Assembly: GCA_903870275.1 (NCBI GenBank) | Contig: CAIQCK010000024.1 | Span: 1 to 55,229, forward strand | Direction of reading: 5' to 3' | DNA length: 55,229 bases | DNA from: an uncultured bacterium | Lineage (GTDB): Bacteria; Verrucomicrobiota; Verrucomicrobiia; CAIQCK01 | In this document: positions 1 through 8,021 of the stretch, one piece after another | Layout of the letters: every line of letters starts with the position of its first letter | How positions within the stretch are numbered: the first letter of the stretch is position 1 | Translations under genes and position numbers: made by a program | The notes under the pieces: model-generated | The model's database searches: none | Seen by the model: only the letters and a program-made list of their open reading frames with translations | Told to the model about the DNA's origin: nothing

Positions 1-52
1 ACAGTTGCGGGCGCGTTGACAGCGCCGAAGCGGCAGCGTAGCCTGAGCAGCC

Positions 53-829
53 ATGAGCGGATCGCGCGGAACATGGTGGTTGAGCCTGTGGCTGGCGGCG
101 GTGTGCGGTGCCGGCGCGCTGGCCGATGAGTTCCGGCTCAACGACGTGTTTTACCTCGACGAAGCGGGGCTGAAACTCATTCCGCTCAAAATTCTCCGGC
201 CAACGCAGATCACTTTTTCACGCGACTCATCGCCCGTGCTCATCTCGCTCCGGGCCGGCCAGGTGGTTTACCTCGTCGGCTACGGCGAGAAGCGGTATTA
301 CGTCGAAACGCGGCTGACTCTCGGCACGGCGCGCGGCTGGGTGGACGCGGGCGCCTTGGAGCCGTTGTCGCTGGAGCAGCGCGCAGTGCTGGATCAACAA
401 CGCGAGCGCACGAAGATCGTCAAAGCCGCGATTGCCCGCCATGAAGTGCTCATCGGCATGACGCAGCCGGAGGTGATCGCCGCGCTCGGCCCGCCGACGG
501 AAAAGAGCGGCACGACCACGGCGCAGGGTGCCGAGGAAACGTGGACTTACGTCGCTTATCGCAGCGAACCTTACACGCAAACGTCGTTCGTCAACGGCCT
601 GTATGTGACGCAAACGCTCACGCGGAAAGTGCCCGCCGGCGGCAGGGAAATTGTTTTTCGCAACGGCGCGGTCACCGTCGTTCGCGCCAAGGAAGGCAAC
701 GCGTCGCAACCGCAACCGGAGCCTGCGCCAACGATCATCGTCCCCGTTCCCGTGCCGGTCGTTGTGCCGCCGCATCCGACGCCGCCCAAACCGCCGCCCA
801 AGAATCCTCCGATGCCGAAGTCCCAGTAA
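53..829 (+). CDS. Secreted protein with BamE/SmpA-like motif and proline-rich tail
   Basis: 258 residues. The N-terminus has a basic start and a hydrophobic stretch to about residue 24 ending in GALA, so it is probably exported by Sec. A middle segment (about residues 133-170) reads GMTQPEVIAALGPP followed by an ETWTY strand. This is the pattern of SmpA/OmlA (BamE-like) domains, in which a GMT-x-EV-x-x-ALG-x-P turn precedes a beta strand. The last 40 residues are rich in proline and valine, and the protein ends in a PPKPPPKNPP-type tail, perhaps a periplasmic spacer. The 40-110 region may be an SH3-like beta domain. Function is unknown, and a role in outer-membrane assembly is only suggested. 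It converges with efp. Confidence 0.72.
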   Translation: MSGSRGTWWLSLWLAAVCGAGALADEFRLNDVFYLDEAGLKLIPLKILRPTQITFSRDSSPVLISLRAGQVVYLVGYGEKRYYVETRLTLGTARGWVDAGALEPLSLEQRAVLDQQRERTKIVKAAIARHEVLIGMTQPEVIAALGPPTEKSGTTTAQGAEETWTYVAYRSEPYTQTSFVNGLYVTQTLTRKVPAGGREIVFRNGAVTVVRAKEGNASQPQPEPAPTIIVPVPVPVVVPPHPTPPKPPPKNPPMPKSQ

Positions 830-844
830 CCCGCGCCGTCGCCG

Positions 845-1402
845 CTACGCGCGGCTCATATAGGCGCCGTCGCTGGTGCGGACTTTGATCTTCTCGCCCT
901 CTTTGATGAAAAGCGGCACTTGGACCATCAGGCCTGTCTCGAGTTTGGCCGGCTTCATCACATTGCTCGAGCTATCGCCCCTGATGCCCTCGGCGGACTC
1001 CACGATTTCGAGTTCCACCGTCGCGGGCAATTCCACCAGGGCCGGCAGGTTCTCGACAAACACCACCTCCACCTGCTGGTTCTCCACCAGAAAATCCTTC
1101 GCGTGGCCGACGAGATCCTCCTGCAACACCGTCTCCTCGTAGGTCTGCGAGTCACTGAAATGATAACCGGTCTGGTCCTTGTAGCTGTATTCGAGTTTTC
1201 GGGTCTCCATCGGCACCACCTCGACCTTTTCGGTCGAGCTGAACCGCACGTCGCTGGTGCGCCCGTGGCGGAGACTGCGCAGGCTCGCCTGCACGAAGGC
1301 GCGCAGATTGCCCGGCGTGCGGTGCTGCGTCTCCAGCACGACGCACACGTCGTTGTTGTATTTGATCGCCATTCCTTTGCGAAGATCGTTTGCTGACGCC
1401 AT
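845..1402 (-). CDS. efp: Translation elongation factor P
   Basis: 185 residues, the normal EF-P length. EF-P binds between the P and E sites of the ribosome and rescues stalling at proline runs. The KOW-like N-domain (MASANDLRKG...), the central OB domain and the C-terminal OB domain (ending VRTSDGAYMSRA) are all recognisable. The start was taken at MASANDLRKG because an upstream in-frame ATG would add 53 residues unlike any EF-P. An odd point is that the loop tip that normally carries the modified Lys (PGKG) or Arg reads TPGNLRAF here, with Asn at residue 32. It lies 73 bases downstream of kdsD on the same strand, so the two are probably co-transcribed. Confidence 0.95.
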   Translation of the reverse strand: MASANDLRKGMAIKYNNDVCVVLETQHRTPGNLRAFVQASLRSLRHGRTSDVRFSSTEKVEVVPMETRKLEYSYKDQTGYHFSDSQTYEETVLQEDLVGHAKDFLVENQQVEVVFVENLPALVELPATVELEIVESAEGIRGDSSSNVMKPAKLETGLMVQVPLFIKEGEKIKVRTSDGAYMSRA

Positions 1403-1475
1403 ACGACTTGTTCTTTCTTTGTCTCTTGTTCTTTTCGGTTGATGCGGCGGCGCACATCGCGCGCCGCCACTACGT

Positions 1476-2462
1476 TTACATGATTTTGAACTTCGGCAAG
1501 TCCTGTGAATCCACCAGCCCGACCGGCCGAAACTTTTTGTCCACCGCCACCAAATCGTCAATCTCGCGGTTGTTGAAAATCTTCACCGCTTCGGCGGCCA
1601 ACTGGTCCTCGCGCACCACCGTCGGCTGGCGCGTCATCACTTCGTCAATCTTCCGGCTCAACAGGTTTCCGTCCCGCTCGATGTGCCGGCGGAAATCGCC
1701 GTCCGTGAAAATGCCGGCCAGTCGGCCGCGCTTGTCCACGATGCTGATCGAGCCGCTCTTGGCGCGCGTCATGGCCATGATCGCTTCCTTGACCGTGCCG
1801 CCGGCTTGCATTATGGCGTTGCGCTCGCCGGTGCGCATGATGTCCTTGACCTGCAAGAACAGGCTGCGGCCGATCGTGCCGCCCGGATGCAACCGGGCGA
1901 AGTCGCGCCGCTTGAACCCGCGCGCTTCCAACAGCACCATCGCCAGCGCGTCACCCATCGCGAGCATGGCCGTCGTGCTCGCCGTCGGGGCGAGATTCAA
2001 CGGACACGCCTCGCGGTCCACCGCCACGTTCAGCACCACGTCGCAGTGGCGCGCCAGGCGGCTCTTCGGCCCGCCGGTCACCGCGATGAGCTGCACGTCG
2101 AACCGCTTCACCGCCGGCAGCATGTTGATCAATTCCTCGGTTTCGCCGGCGTAGCTGAACACCAGCACCACGTCGCCGTCGGTCACCATGCCGAGATCGC
2201 CGTGGAGCGCGTCCACCGAGTCCAGCACCACGCTCGTGGCGCCCGTGCTGGTGAGCGTCGCCGCCACTTTGTGGCCGATGATGCCGCTCTTGCCGATGCC
2301 GGTGACGACGATCTTGCTGCGCCGTTTCAGGCATGCCAGCAGCATCTCCACCGCGCGCTCAAATTGCCGGCCCGCCACGGCGTCGCCGAGCCGCGTGCGC
2401 AGCTTGCGCAACGCCGCGATCTCCAGGTCCACGACCCGCCGGGCACTGTCCACAACATTCAT
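1476..2462 (-). CDS. kdsD: Arabinose-5-phosphate isomerase (KpsF/GutQ family)
   Basis: 328 residues. Family members interconvert ribulose-5-phosphate and arabinose-5-phosphate, the first step of KDO synthesis for lipopolysaccharide. An N-terminal SIS sugar-isomerase domain shows GIGKSGIIGHK and DALHGDLGMV; the His in the latter fits the catalytic His. Two CBS repeats follow (about residues 205-325, containing the ...IFTDGDFRRH pattern). The start at MNVVDSARRVV was chosen over an upstream ATG 36 codons earlier because family members begin close to the ...VVDLEIAAL helix. It lies upstream of efp on the same strand. A KDO pathway implies an LPS-bearing outer membrane. Confidence 0.93.
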   Translation of the reverse strand: MNVVDSARRVVDLEIAALRKLRTRLGDAVAGRQFERAVEMLLACLKRRSKIVVTGIGKSGIIGHKVAATLTSTGATSVVLDSVDALHGDLGMVTDGDVVLVFSYAGETEELINMLPAVKRFDVQLIAVTGGPKSRLARHCDVVLNVAVDREACPLNLAPTASTTAMLAMGDALAMVLLEARGFKRRDFARLHPGGTIGRSLFLQVKDIMRTGERNAIMQAGGTVKEAIMAMTRAKSGSISIVDKRGRLAGIFTDGDFRRHIERDGNLLSRKIDEVMTRQPTVVREDQLAAEAVKIFNNREIDDLVAVDKKFRPVGLVDSQDLPKFKIM

Positions 2463-2579
2463 AAATCTACGCTTCGCTCGAAACGAGCCGCGCATCGTGC
2501 CAGTGGCAACAGCGGTTGTCAAGGTGGGCATTTTTAACACAAAGACGCTATTTGCCCCACGCCGCTGCATGGGATGAGG

Positions 2580-3491
2580 TCATTGTTCCGCAGGAGCGTC
2601 TTTGACGGGAAGCCGGCCGCTGACGACCAGAAACAGAATCCACAGCACGGGCAGAATCCAGCCCGTCCAGCCGGTGATGCCGGCATGGATGGCGTCGAAG
2701 CTCGTGCCGGCTTTTACGAAAAGGAACATCGCTCCCGCGGAACCGTTGAGCGCGCCATGCGCAATCACCGCCGGCCAGATGCTGCCTGTTGCCAGGCGGG
2801 TCCAGCCGAAAAGGATGCCGAAGATGACGCAGAACAACACCATCATCCACGCGCCCAAAACGGGATGGCCGGGATAGTTGTAACCCAGCAGGATCACCGG
2901 CGCGTGCCACAAACCCCAGATTGCGCCGCTGAGGATCAGCGCCGGCCATTGGCCCAACGGCAACAGCCGCGGCAGCAAGTAACCTCGCCAGCCCAGTTCT
3001 TCGCCGAATGCAAAGATCGCGTTCAATATCGGCGCCAACAGCACCGATAGAAGCTGGCCGAGGACTATGACCTGAATCGGCACCGCCTTGAGTGCCGCTT
3101 CGCCGCCAGCGGCCACCAGCATCTTGCGGAAGCCCGAAAACTCCCGCACGTCCAGCGTGTAGCAACCGAAGGCGGCGCTGACAAACGGCGCGGCGATGGC
3201 AAACGCCGGCACCACCAACCAGGCAAACAGCCAATACCGCCACCATCCGCGTTGTCCCAGGCCGACGCCGAGCAACCGCCGCTTGTCCGGCTCCGGGTGG
3301 ATGATCCAAACCATCAGCGCGGTGATGGCTGCCGGAATAAGCATCATGGCGGGCAGCAGGATTCTGGCCGACCAATGCTTCAGTCCGGCAGGGTTCAACC
3401 AGAGCGGCAGGGAAAACAGCCATGCCCCTGCCACACAAAGCGCCAGATACACGGCCACACCGCGGCCATCAATTTGACCGACGTTCTTCAT
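2580..3491 (-). CDS. CPBP-family intramembrane metalloprotease
   Basis: 303 residues with about eight hydrophobic segments. The CPBP/Abi (Rce1-like) signature is clear: EELGWRGYLLPRL, then GLWHAPVILLG, then IAHGALNGS. Together these give the paired Glu and two His of the presumed metal-dependent active site in the membrane. Substrates of bacterial members are mostly unknown; some act in bacteriocin immunity or prenyl-protein processing. The start at MKNVGQIDG was chosen because an AAGG ribosome-binding site lies about 9 bases upstream, while the next upstream ATG (8 codons earlier) falls inside that site. It sits downstream of the DUF3592 gene on the same strand. Confidence 0.88.
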   Translation of the reverse strand: MKNVGQIDGRGVAVYLALCVAGAWLFSLPLWLNPAGLKHWSARILLPAMMLIPAAITALMVWIIHPEPDKRRLLGVGLGQRGWWRYWLFAWLVVPAFAIAAPFVSAAFGCYTLDVREFSGFRKMLVAAGGEAALKAVPIQVIVLGQLLSVLLAPILNAIFAFGEELGWRGYLLPRLLPLGQWPALILSGAIWGLWHAPVILLGYNYPGHPVLGAWMMVLFCVIFGILFGWTRLATGSIWPAVIAHGALNGSAGAMFLFVKAGTSFDAIHAGITGWTGWILPVLWILFLVVSGRLPVKDAPAEQ

Positions 3492-3559
3492 GATGTGAAA
3501 CCTTCCGCACAACACTCCTTGCGCCGCAAGGAACTCACGTTAGGCAGTGGGTTCATGGG

Positions 3560-4123
3560 CTACTGTCCTTTCACCCATCCGACAATTCTCCACCGGGAAA
3601 TCGCGATGAGGCCGAACAGCAAACAGCCGCTGCCAATGATCCCTTCCACACATGGAGCTCCCCAAACCTGCCCAAAACTGTCAATTCGGGCCGTTTGTGG
3701 ATTGGCACTGAGATAAAGGATGGGGACAGTGTCTCCGACATGAAACGCACCTCGCCCCTGATAAACATTCGATGTCATGACGTGCTCAATGCCCGCGGCA
3801 TCCCGAAAGCGGAACGTCGGCGCATAGGTAGTTGTATTCGCGGTGGTAGAGTCGCCTGCGCTGGATGTCTCTTCGCGCATCGCAATCACCGTCCCGTTTG
3901 TGTGCAGAGCGGCATGGGTGAAACGCAATGTGAAGAGCCATGTGCCAAGAGCGACCATCAAGCCGACACAACCGATGACGGCAAGAACCCATCCAAGAAT
4001 GGGATGTCTCGCGCTGGAAACCTGCCGGGGCGTCCCTCGCATCATGAAGCGGCCAATAACTAATCCGATCTCAACAACGGCTATCAGAAGAGCGCCGATG
4101 ATAATGATCGTGGTGGTGCTCAT
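3560..4123 (-). CDS. DUF3592-domain membrane protein
   Basis: 187 residues. Two N-terminal transmembrane segments (about 4-24 and 42-66) are followed by a soluble beta-rich part containing YAPTFRFRDAAG and VGDTVPILYLSANPQTARID, the typical DUF3592 pattern of a Y-x-P-x-F-x-F strand followed by a G-x-x-V-x-V-x-Y-x-x-x-x-P motif. A third hydrophobic segment lies near the C-terminus. A good AGGAGG-type ribosome-binding site precedes the ATG. The biochemical role of DUF3592 proteins is not known. It is followed by the CPBP protease gene at a short distance on the same strand, so the two may be co-transcribed. Confidence 0.8.
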   Translation of the reverse strand: MSTTTIIIIGALLIAVVEIGLVIGRFMMRGTPRQVSSARHPILGWVLAVIGCVGLMVALGTWLFTLRFTHAALHTNGTVIAMREETSSAGDSTTANTTTYAPTFRFRDAAGIEHVMTSNVYQGRGAFHVGDTVPILYLSANPQTARIDSFGQVWGAPCVEGIIGSGCLLFGLIAISRWRIVGWVKGQ

Positions 4124-4170
4124 AAGCTCCTTGCCTCCTGCGTTCTAAACCGCTCTTTCTTGTGTCCGGA

Positions 4171-4359
4171 CTACGCGTCCTTCGAGGGCGGTTTTTCTGC
4201 CGCCTGGCTGCCCGCGCCTCCTTTGCGTTTCAACACGGCCTGTTTCAGCAGGTATTCGATCTGTCCGTTGACGCTGCGCAGTTCGTCCTGCGCCCAGGAC
4301 TCCAATTCGGTCCAGAGCGCCGGGTCCATCCGCAATAAAAACGATTTTCGCGGTTCCAT
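4171..4359 (-). CDS. Small ribbon-helix-helix (Arc-like) DNA-binding protein
   Basis: 62 residues. The first half, [19 protein letters not shown] followed by [12 protein letters not shown], matches the ribbon-helix-helix fold of Arc/MetJ-type regulators: a short beta strand that binds DNA as a dimer and two helices with the NGQIEYLL signature in helix B. The tail is Lys/Ser/Pro rich. The gene starts 6 bases after the SPFH gene stops, so it is almost certainly in the same operon. Small Arc-like genes are often found next to SPFH genes. It could autoregulate this pair, or be an antitoxin-like protein, but no toxin gene is visible. Confidence 0.78.
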   Translation of the reverse strand: MEPRKSFLLRMDPALWTELESWAQDELRSVNGQIEYLLKQAVLKRKGGAGSQAAEKPPSKDA

Positions 4360-4365
4360 TCAGGA

Positions 4366-5397
4366 TCAGGTGTAAAGCGTGCCGGTGTTGACGACCGGAT
4401 GCACCTCGGCCTCGCCGCAAAGCACGACCATCAGGTTGCTCACCATCGCCGCTTTGCGCTCGTCGTCCAGTTGCACGATGTGCTTCTCCGCCAACTCGCG
4501 CAGCGCCATGTCCACCATGCTAACGGCGCCGTGCACGATTTTCTGGCGCGCGGCGATCACGGCCTCCGCCTGTTGCCGGCGCAACATCGCCTGTGCGATC
4601 TCCGGCGCGTAGGCGAGGTGCGTCAGCCGCGCTTCCTCCACCTGCACGCCGGCCTTCGCCAGCCGCTCCTGCAGTTCTGCGCGCAACGCCTGCGAAACCT
4701 CCTCCATGCCGCTGCGAAGCGTTACCTCGTTCTCCTCGCCGTAGTCGTAGGCGTAGGCGCTGGCCAGATGGCGCAGCGCGGATTCGCTTTGGATGCGGAT
4801 GTAGCTTTCGTAGTCATCCACGTCGAACGTCGCCTGCGCGGTGTCCCGCACGCGCCAGACGATCACCGCGCCGATCTCAATGGGATTGCCGCGCTTGTCG
4901 TTGACCTTGAGTTTGTCGCTGTTGAGATTGCGCGCGCGCAGCGAGATCTTCTGCCGCGAGGGCGTTTTGGATTGGGGCGTCCGCTGGGACATGGGTGTCC
5001 CGGCTTTGGCAGCGAGAGCCTGGGCCTGCGCTTCCGCCACCTGTGCGGCAAAACCGCCTCCCCGCTGGTTCCCGTTGGAATAGAACGGATTTCCCCAGTG
5101 GAAACCGCTGGTGCGCACCGTGCCGCGGTAGGCGCCGAACAGAATCAAAACCCGCGCCTCGTTGGGTTGCAGCGTGAATAAGCCGCACAGTGTGATGATG
5201 CTCGTGGGAATCAATAGCAACCCCGGCACGAACAAGCCCCACACCGGCGGACCCTGGCTTTCGACCCCCAGCACGATCGAATACACGACCATGGCAATAC
5301 TGCCCAACAACAACGCAATGCCGACCGGCAGCATCAGCCAGCCGTTAAACACGTTCACTTCCCGCTCCTTGCTTGCAGTCAACAATTCCGCATTCAT
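4366..5397 (-). CDS. SPFH/Band 7 domain membrane protein
   Basis: 343 residues. Two hydrophobic segments lie near the N-terminus (about 20-40 and 52-73). The sequence then shows the SPFH start ([19 protein letters not shown]), a variable Gln/Ala-rich insertion at about 115-150, and the core ([21 protein letters not shown], then [15 protein letters not shown]). The long Ala/Glu-rich helix near 250-300 ([20 protein letters not shown]) is the usual flotillin-like coiled coil. Such proteins form membrane-associated cages or scaffolds that organise membrane proteases and lipid domains. The start is supported by a GGAAAG ribosome-binding site. It is followed directly by the small ribbon-helix-helix gene. 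Confidence 0.9.
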   Translation of the reverse strand: MNAELLTASKEREVNVFNGWLMLPVGIALLLGSIAMVVYSIVLGVESQGPPVWGLFVPGLLLIPTSIITLCGLFTLQPNEARVLILFGAYRGTVRTSGFHWGNPFYSNGNQRGGGFAAQVAEAQAQALAAKAGTPMSQRTPQSKTPSRQKISLRARNLNSDKLKVNDKRGNPIEIGAVIVWRVRDTAQATFDVDDYESYIRIQSESALRHLASAYAYDYGEENEVTLRSGMEEVSQALRAELQERLAKAGVQVEEARLTHLAYAPEIAQAMLRRQQAEAVIAARQKIVHGAVSMVDMALRELAEKHIVQLDDERKAAMVSNLMVVLCGEAEVHPVVNTGTLYT

Positions 5398-5444
5398 CTG
5401 GACTTTCCTTTCTTCGCTAGAGTTTCGTAAGTTATCAATATGAT

Positions 5445-5472
5445 ATCATAATGCAATCATGTTGCCGCGCAA
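5445..5472 (-). promoter_or_regulatory. Possible sigma-70-type promoter of the SPFH gene
   Basis: On the minus strand a TTGCGC box (5467-5472) and a TATGAT box (5445-5450) are separated by 16 bases, about 50 bases upstream of the SPFH start codon. The -10 box overlaps the 10-base palindrome ATGATATCAT (5440-5449), which could be an operator for the neighbouring ribbon-helix-helix protein. The surroundings are clearly more AT-rich than the flanking genes. This is a motif match by eye only. Confidence 0.35.
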
Positions 5473-5588
5473 GCGAAAAAGCAAAAAATGCGCGCCCCGC
5501 CAGAAAAGGAGAAAATCGTCGCCCGCAGGCGATGCCCGCAGAACTTCGCTGTGCTCGGACCGCCGGCGCAAACCGCCGGGCTGCGCCG

Positions 5589-6002
5589 TTACTCGCCCAT
5601 GACCTTGATGATGACCCGCTTACGGCGCTGACCGTCGAACTCGCAATAAAACACCTCCTGCCACGGGCCGAGGTCGAGCTTGCCGTCCGTCACCGGGACG
5701 ATCACCTGATGGTGGACGAGGATGTTTTTCAGATGACTGTCGCCGTTGGTCTCGCCGGTGCGGTGGTGCTCGTAGTCCTCGCGGAACGGCGCGAGCGACT
5801 CCAGCCAGCGGTCAATGTCCTTCCAGATGCCCGGCTCGTTGTCGTTCACCGCCACGCCGGCGGTGATGTGCATGGCCGACACCAGCGCCATGCCCTCGCG
5901 GATGCCGCTCTTGTGCACGGCGGTCTCCACCTTGTCGGTCATCCGCACGTATTCGCGGTGTTTCTGTGTCTGGAACCAGAGGTATTCGGTGTGGAATTTC
6001 AT
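5589..6002 (-). CDS. yjbQ: YjbQ/UPF0047 family protein
   Basis: 137 residues, the full family length. Conserved features are visible in order: the [21 protein letters not shown] segment, [34 protein letters not shown], and the final [19 protein letters not shown]. The clustered His and Glu residues fit the metal-like pocket of this small beta-barrel fold. Members have weak thiamine-phosphate synthase activity, but their true role is unsettled. It is divergent from the HAD gene, with 76 bases between the two starts, so that gap should hold both promoters. Confidence 0.92.
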   Translation of the reverse strand: MKFHTEYLWFQTQKHREYVRMTDKVETAVHKSGIREGMALVSAMHITAGVAVNDNEPGIWKDIDRWLESLAPFREDYEHHRTGETNGDSHLKNILVHHQVIVPVTDGKLDLGPWQEVFYCEFDGQRRKRVIIKVMGE

Positions 6003-6078
6003 GACCCCGCCATCATAAGCCGGCGGGCGCTCGAGTCGAAGTTGATTTTTGGCTCCCGAAGCCTTTTACTCACCGCAA

Positions 6079-6915
6079 ATGTCTTCGACAAAAAACTTCA
6101 AGGGTCTGGTGGAATTTACGCCGGCCTTCAAACCGCGGCCGTCGGTCAGCCACGTGCTGTTCGACTTCGACGGCACGCTCTCGCTCATCCGGCAAGGCTG
6201 GCCGGAGGTGATGATCCCGATGTTCGTGGAAATGCTCCCGCGCCTGCCCGGCGAATCCGACGAGGCCGCCCGGCAGCTCGTTACCGACGACATCATGCGG
6301 CTCAACGGCAAGCAGACCATCTACCAGATGATGCAGCTCGCCGAGCGCATTCAGGAACGCGGCGGCCAGCCGCGCGAGCCGCTCTGGTATAAGCACGAGT
6401 ATCTCCGCCGTCTCGACGAGCGCATCCACTCGCGCCTTGACGCGCTTCGCAGCGGCGCGGCGCGGCCGGACGATTTTCTCGTCTACGGCTCGCGGGCGCT
6501 GCTGGACACGTTGCGGGAGCGCGGCCTGACGGTTTACCTCGCCAGCGGCACCGACGAGCCGTTTGTGCTCGAGGAATCGAAGATGCTCGACCTGACGCGC
6601 GATTTCGGCCGGCACATCTACGGCGCGAAAGACGACTACAAAACCTTTTCGAAGAAAATGGTGATCGAACGCATCCTGCGCGAGAACAAGATCCCCGGCG
6701 ACCGCCTGCTCTCTTTCGGCGACGGTTACGTCGAAATCGAAAACACGAAGGAAGTCGGCGGCCTCGCCGTCGCCGTCGCCAGCGACGAAGCCCACAACGG
6801 CTCCGGCCGCATGGACGAATGGAAACGCCAGCGGTTGCTCGGCGTCGGCGCGGACGTGGTCATTCCGGATTTTCGCGACGCCGCAGCGCTACTGGACATC
6901 ATCCTCGAAAAATGA
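6079..6915 (+). CDS. HAD-superfamily hydrolase
   Basis: 278 residues. HAD motif I is VLFDFDGTLSLI near residue 30, with a helical cap in the 60-140 region. Motif II is VYLASGTDEP and motif IV is LLSFGDGYVEIENTKE, with the motif III Lys probably in the KTFSKK segment. The expected reaction is phosphate ester hydrolysis, most likely on a sugar phosphate. The start at MSSTKNFKG was preferred to an ATG 10 codons upstream because it lies near the conserved core; the choice is not certain. Its stop overlaps the next start as ATGA, so it is translationally coupled to the two genes that follow, which suggests a shared sugar-phosphate pathway. Confidence 0.88.
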   Translation: MSSTKNFKGLVEFTPAFKPRPSVSHVLFDFDGTLSLIRQGWPEVMIPMFVEMLPRLPGESDEAARQLVTDDIMRLNGKQTIYQMMQLAERIQERGGQPREPLWYKHEYLRRLDERIHSRLDALRSGAARPDDFLVYGSRALLDTLRERGLTVYLASGTDEPFVLEESKMLDLTRDFGRHIYGAKDDYKTFSKKMVIERILRENKIPGDRLLSFGDGYVEIENTKEVGGLAVAVASDEAHNGSGRMDEWKRQRLLGVGADVVIPDFRDAAALLDIILEK

Positions 6916-8021
6916 ATCCTCCCACGCCACTCGACTTGTCGAAACTGAAAGTGTATCCGCTGGCCCAGCGGAAAAGCCTGAGCCAGATTCACGACATCCT
7001 CGTGAATCCCGACACCCCGCCGCCGGCGTGCGATGCCGCTGCGGCGGCCGCCGTGGAGAGTTGCGCGCGGCAGATCGCGGCGGCGCGGAAGAAGAATGCC
7101 AGCGTCATGTTGATGTATGGTGCGCACCTGGTGAAGAACGGCGGCGGCGCCGTCGTCGAGCGGCTGATGGCCGGCGGCTGGATCACGCACCTAGCCACCA
7201 ACGGCGCCGGCACGATCCACGACTGGGAGTTTGCGTTTCAGGCGTGGTCCACCGAGAGCGTGCGCGAGAACGTGGCCACCGGCACGTTCGGCACGTGGGA
7301 CGAAACCGGCCGCAACATCCAACTCGCGCTGATGGCGGGCGCGTTGCGCAGCGAAGGTTACGGCGCGGCGCTGGGCCGGTTCATTCATGAGGATGGCGTT
7401 GCGCTGCCGACCACGGAATCCCTGGAGCAGGCGTTGCGCACCGACCCGGCGCATCCGCTCTCGTCCGCGTGCGCCGACCTGCTCGTGGCGATGCGGCAGC
7501 ACAAGCTCGCCGCCGGTCGTATCGAGGTGAAGCATCCGTGGAAACACACCTCCATCCTCGCCAACGCGTTCCGCCACGGCGTCCCGATGACTGTTCATCC
7601 CGGCATCGGTTACGACATCATCACCAACCATCCGATGTATAACGGCGCGGTCGTCGGCCGGGCGGCGGCGTTGGATTTCCGGCTCTTCGGCCGGGCGGTG
7701 GAAGGACTCGACGACGGCGTGGCGATGTCGGTCGGCTCGGCCATCATGGCGCCGCAGGTGTTTGAGAAAAGCCTGAGTTGCGTCAACAACCTCCGGTTGC
7801 AAGCCGGCCGGCCGATTGTGCGCAACCACGCCATCTACGTCGTGGACCTGCAGGACGGCGGCAATTGGGATTGGACACGCGGCGAGCCGCCGCGGACCAA
7901 CCCGGCCTACTATCTGCGCTTCTGCAAGAGCTTCTCGCGGATGGGCGGCGCGATGCGCTACGTCCAGTGCGACAACGTCGCCTTTCTGCACAACCTCTGC
8001 CACCAACTGCGACGCTCATGA
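6912..8021 (+). CDS. Conserved protein of unknown function, possibly deoxyhypusine-synthase-like
   Basis: 369 residues. Recognisable conserved blocks are MLMYGAHLVKNGGGAVVE, WITHLATNGAGTIHDWE, GTFGTWDETGRNIQL, HGVPMTVHPGIGYDIITNH and MSVGSAIMAPQVFEKSLS. The glycine-rich blocks and the order (GG, then TNGAG-IHD, then ET, then TVH-GIG-DI, then GSAI-P) resemble a dinucleotide-binding fold like that of deoxyhypusine synthase, but this is from memory of pattern only and bacteria lack hypusine. The start at MNPPTPLD is fixed by the ATGA overlap with the HAD gene. It also overlaps the kinase gene by ATGA. The context suggests a role in making or editing an activated sugar. Confidence 0.8.
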   Translation: MNPPTPLDLSKLKVYPLAQRKSLSQIHDILVNPDTPPPACDAAAAAAVESCARQIAAARKKNASVMLMYGAHLVKNGGGAVVERLMAGGWITHLATNGAGTIHDWEFAFQAWSTESVRENVATGTFGTWDETGRNIQLALMAGALRSEGYGAALGRFIHEDGVALPTTESLEQALRTDPAHPLSSACADLLVAMRQHKLAAGRIEVKHPWKHTSILANAFRHGVPMTVHPGIGYDIITNHPMYNGAVVGRAAALDFRLFGRAVEGLDDGVAMSVGSAIMAPQVFEKSLSCVNNLRLQAGRPIVRNHAIYVVDLQDGGNWDWTRGEPPRTNPAYYLRFCKSFSRMGGAMRYVQCDNVAFLHNLCHQLRRS

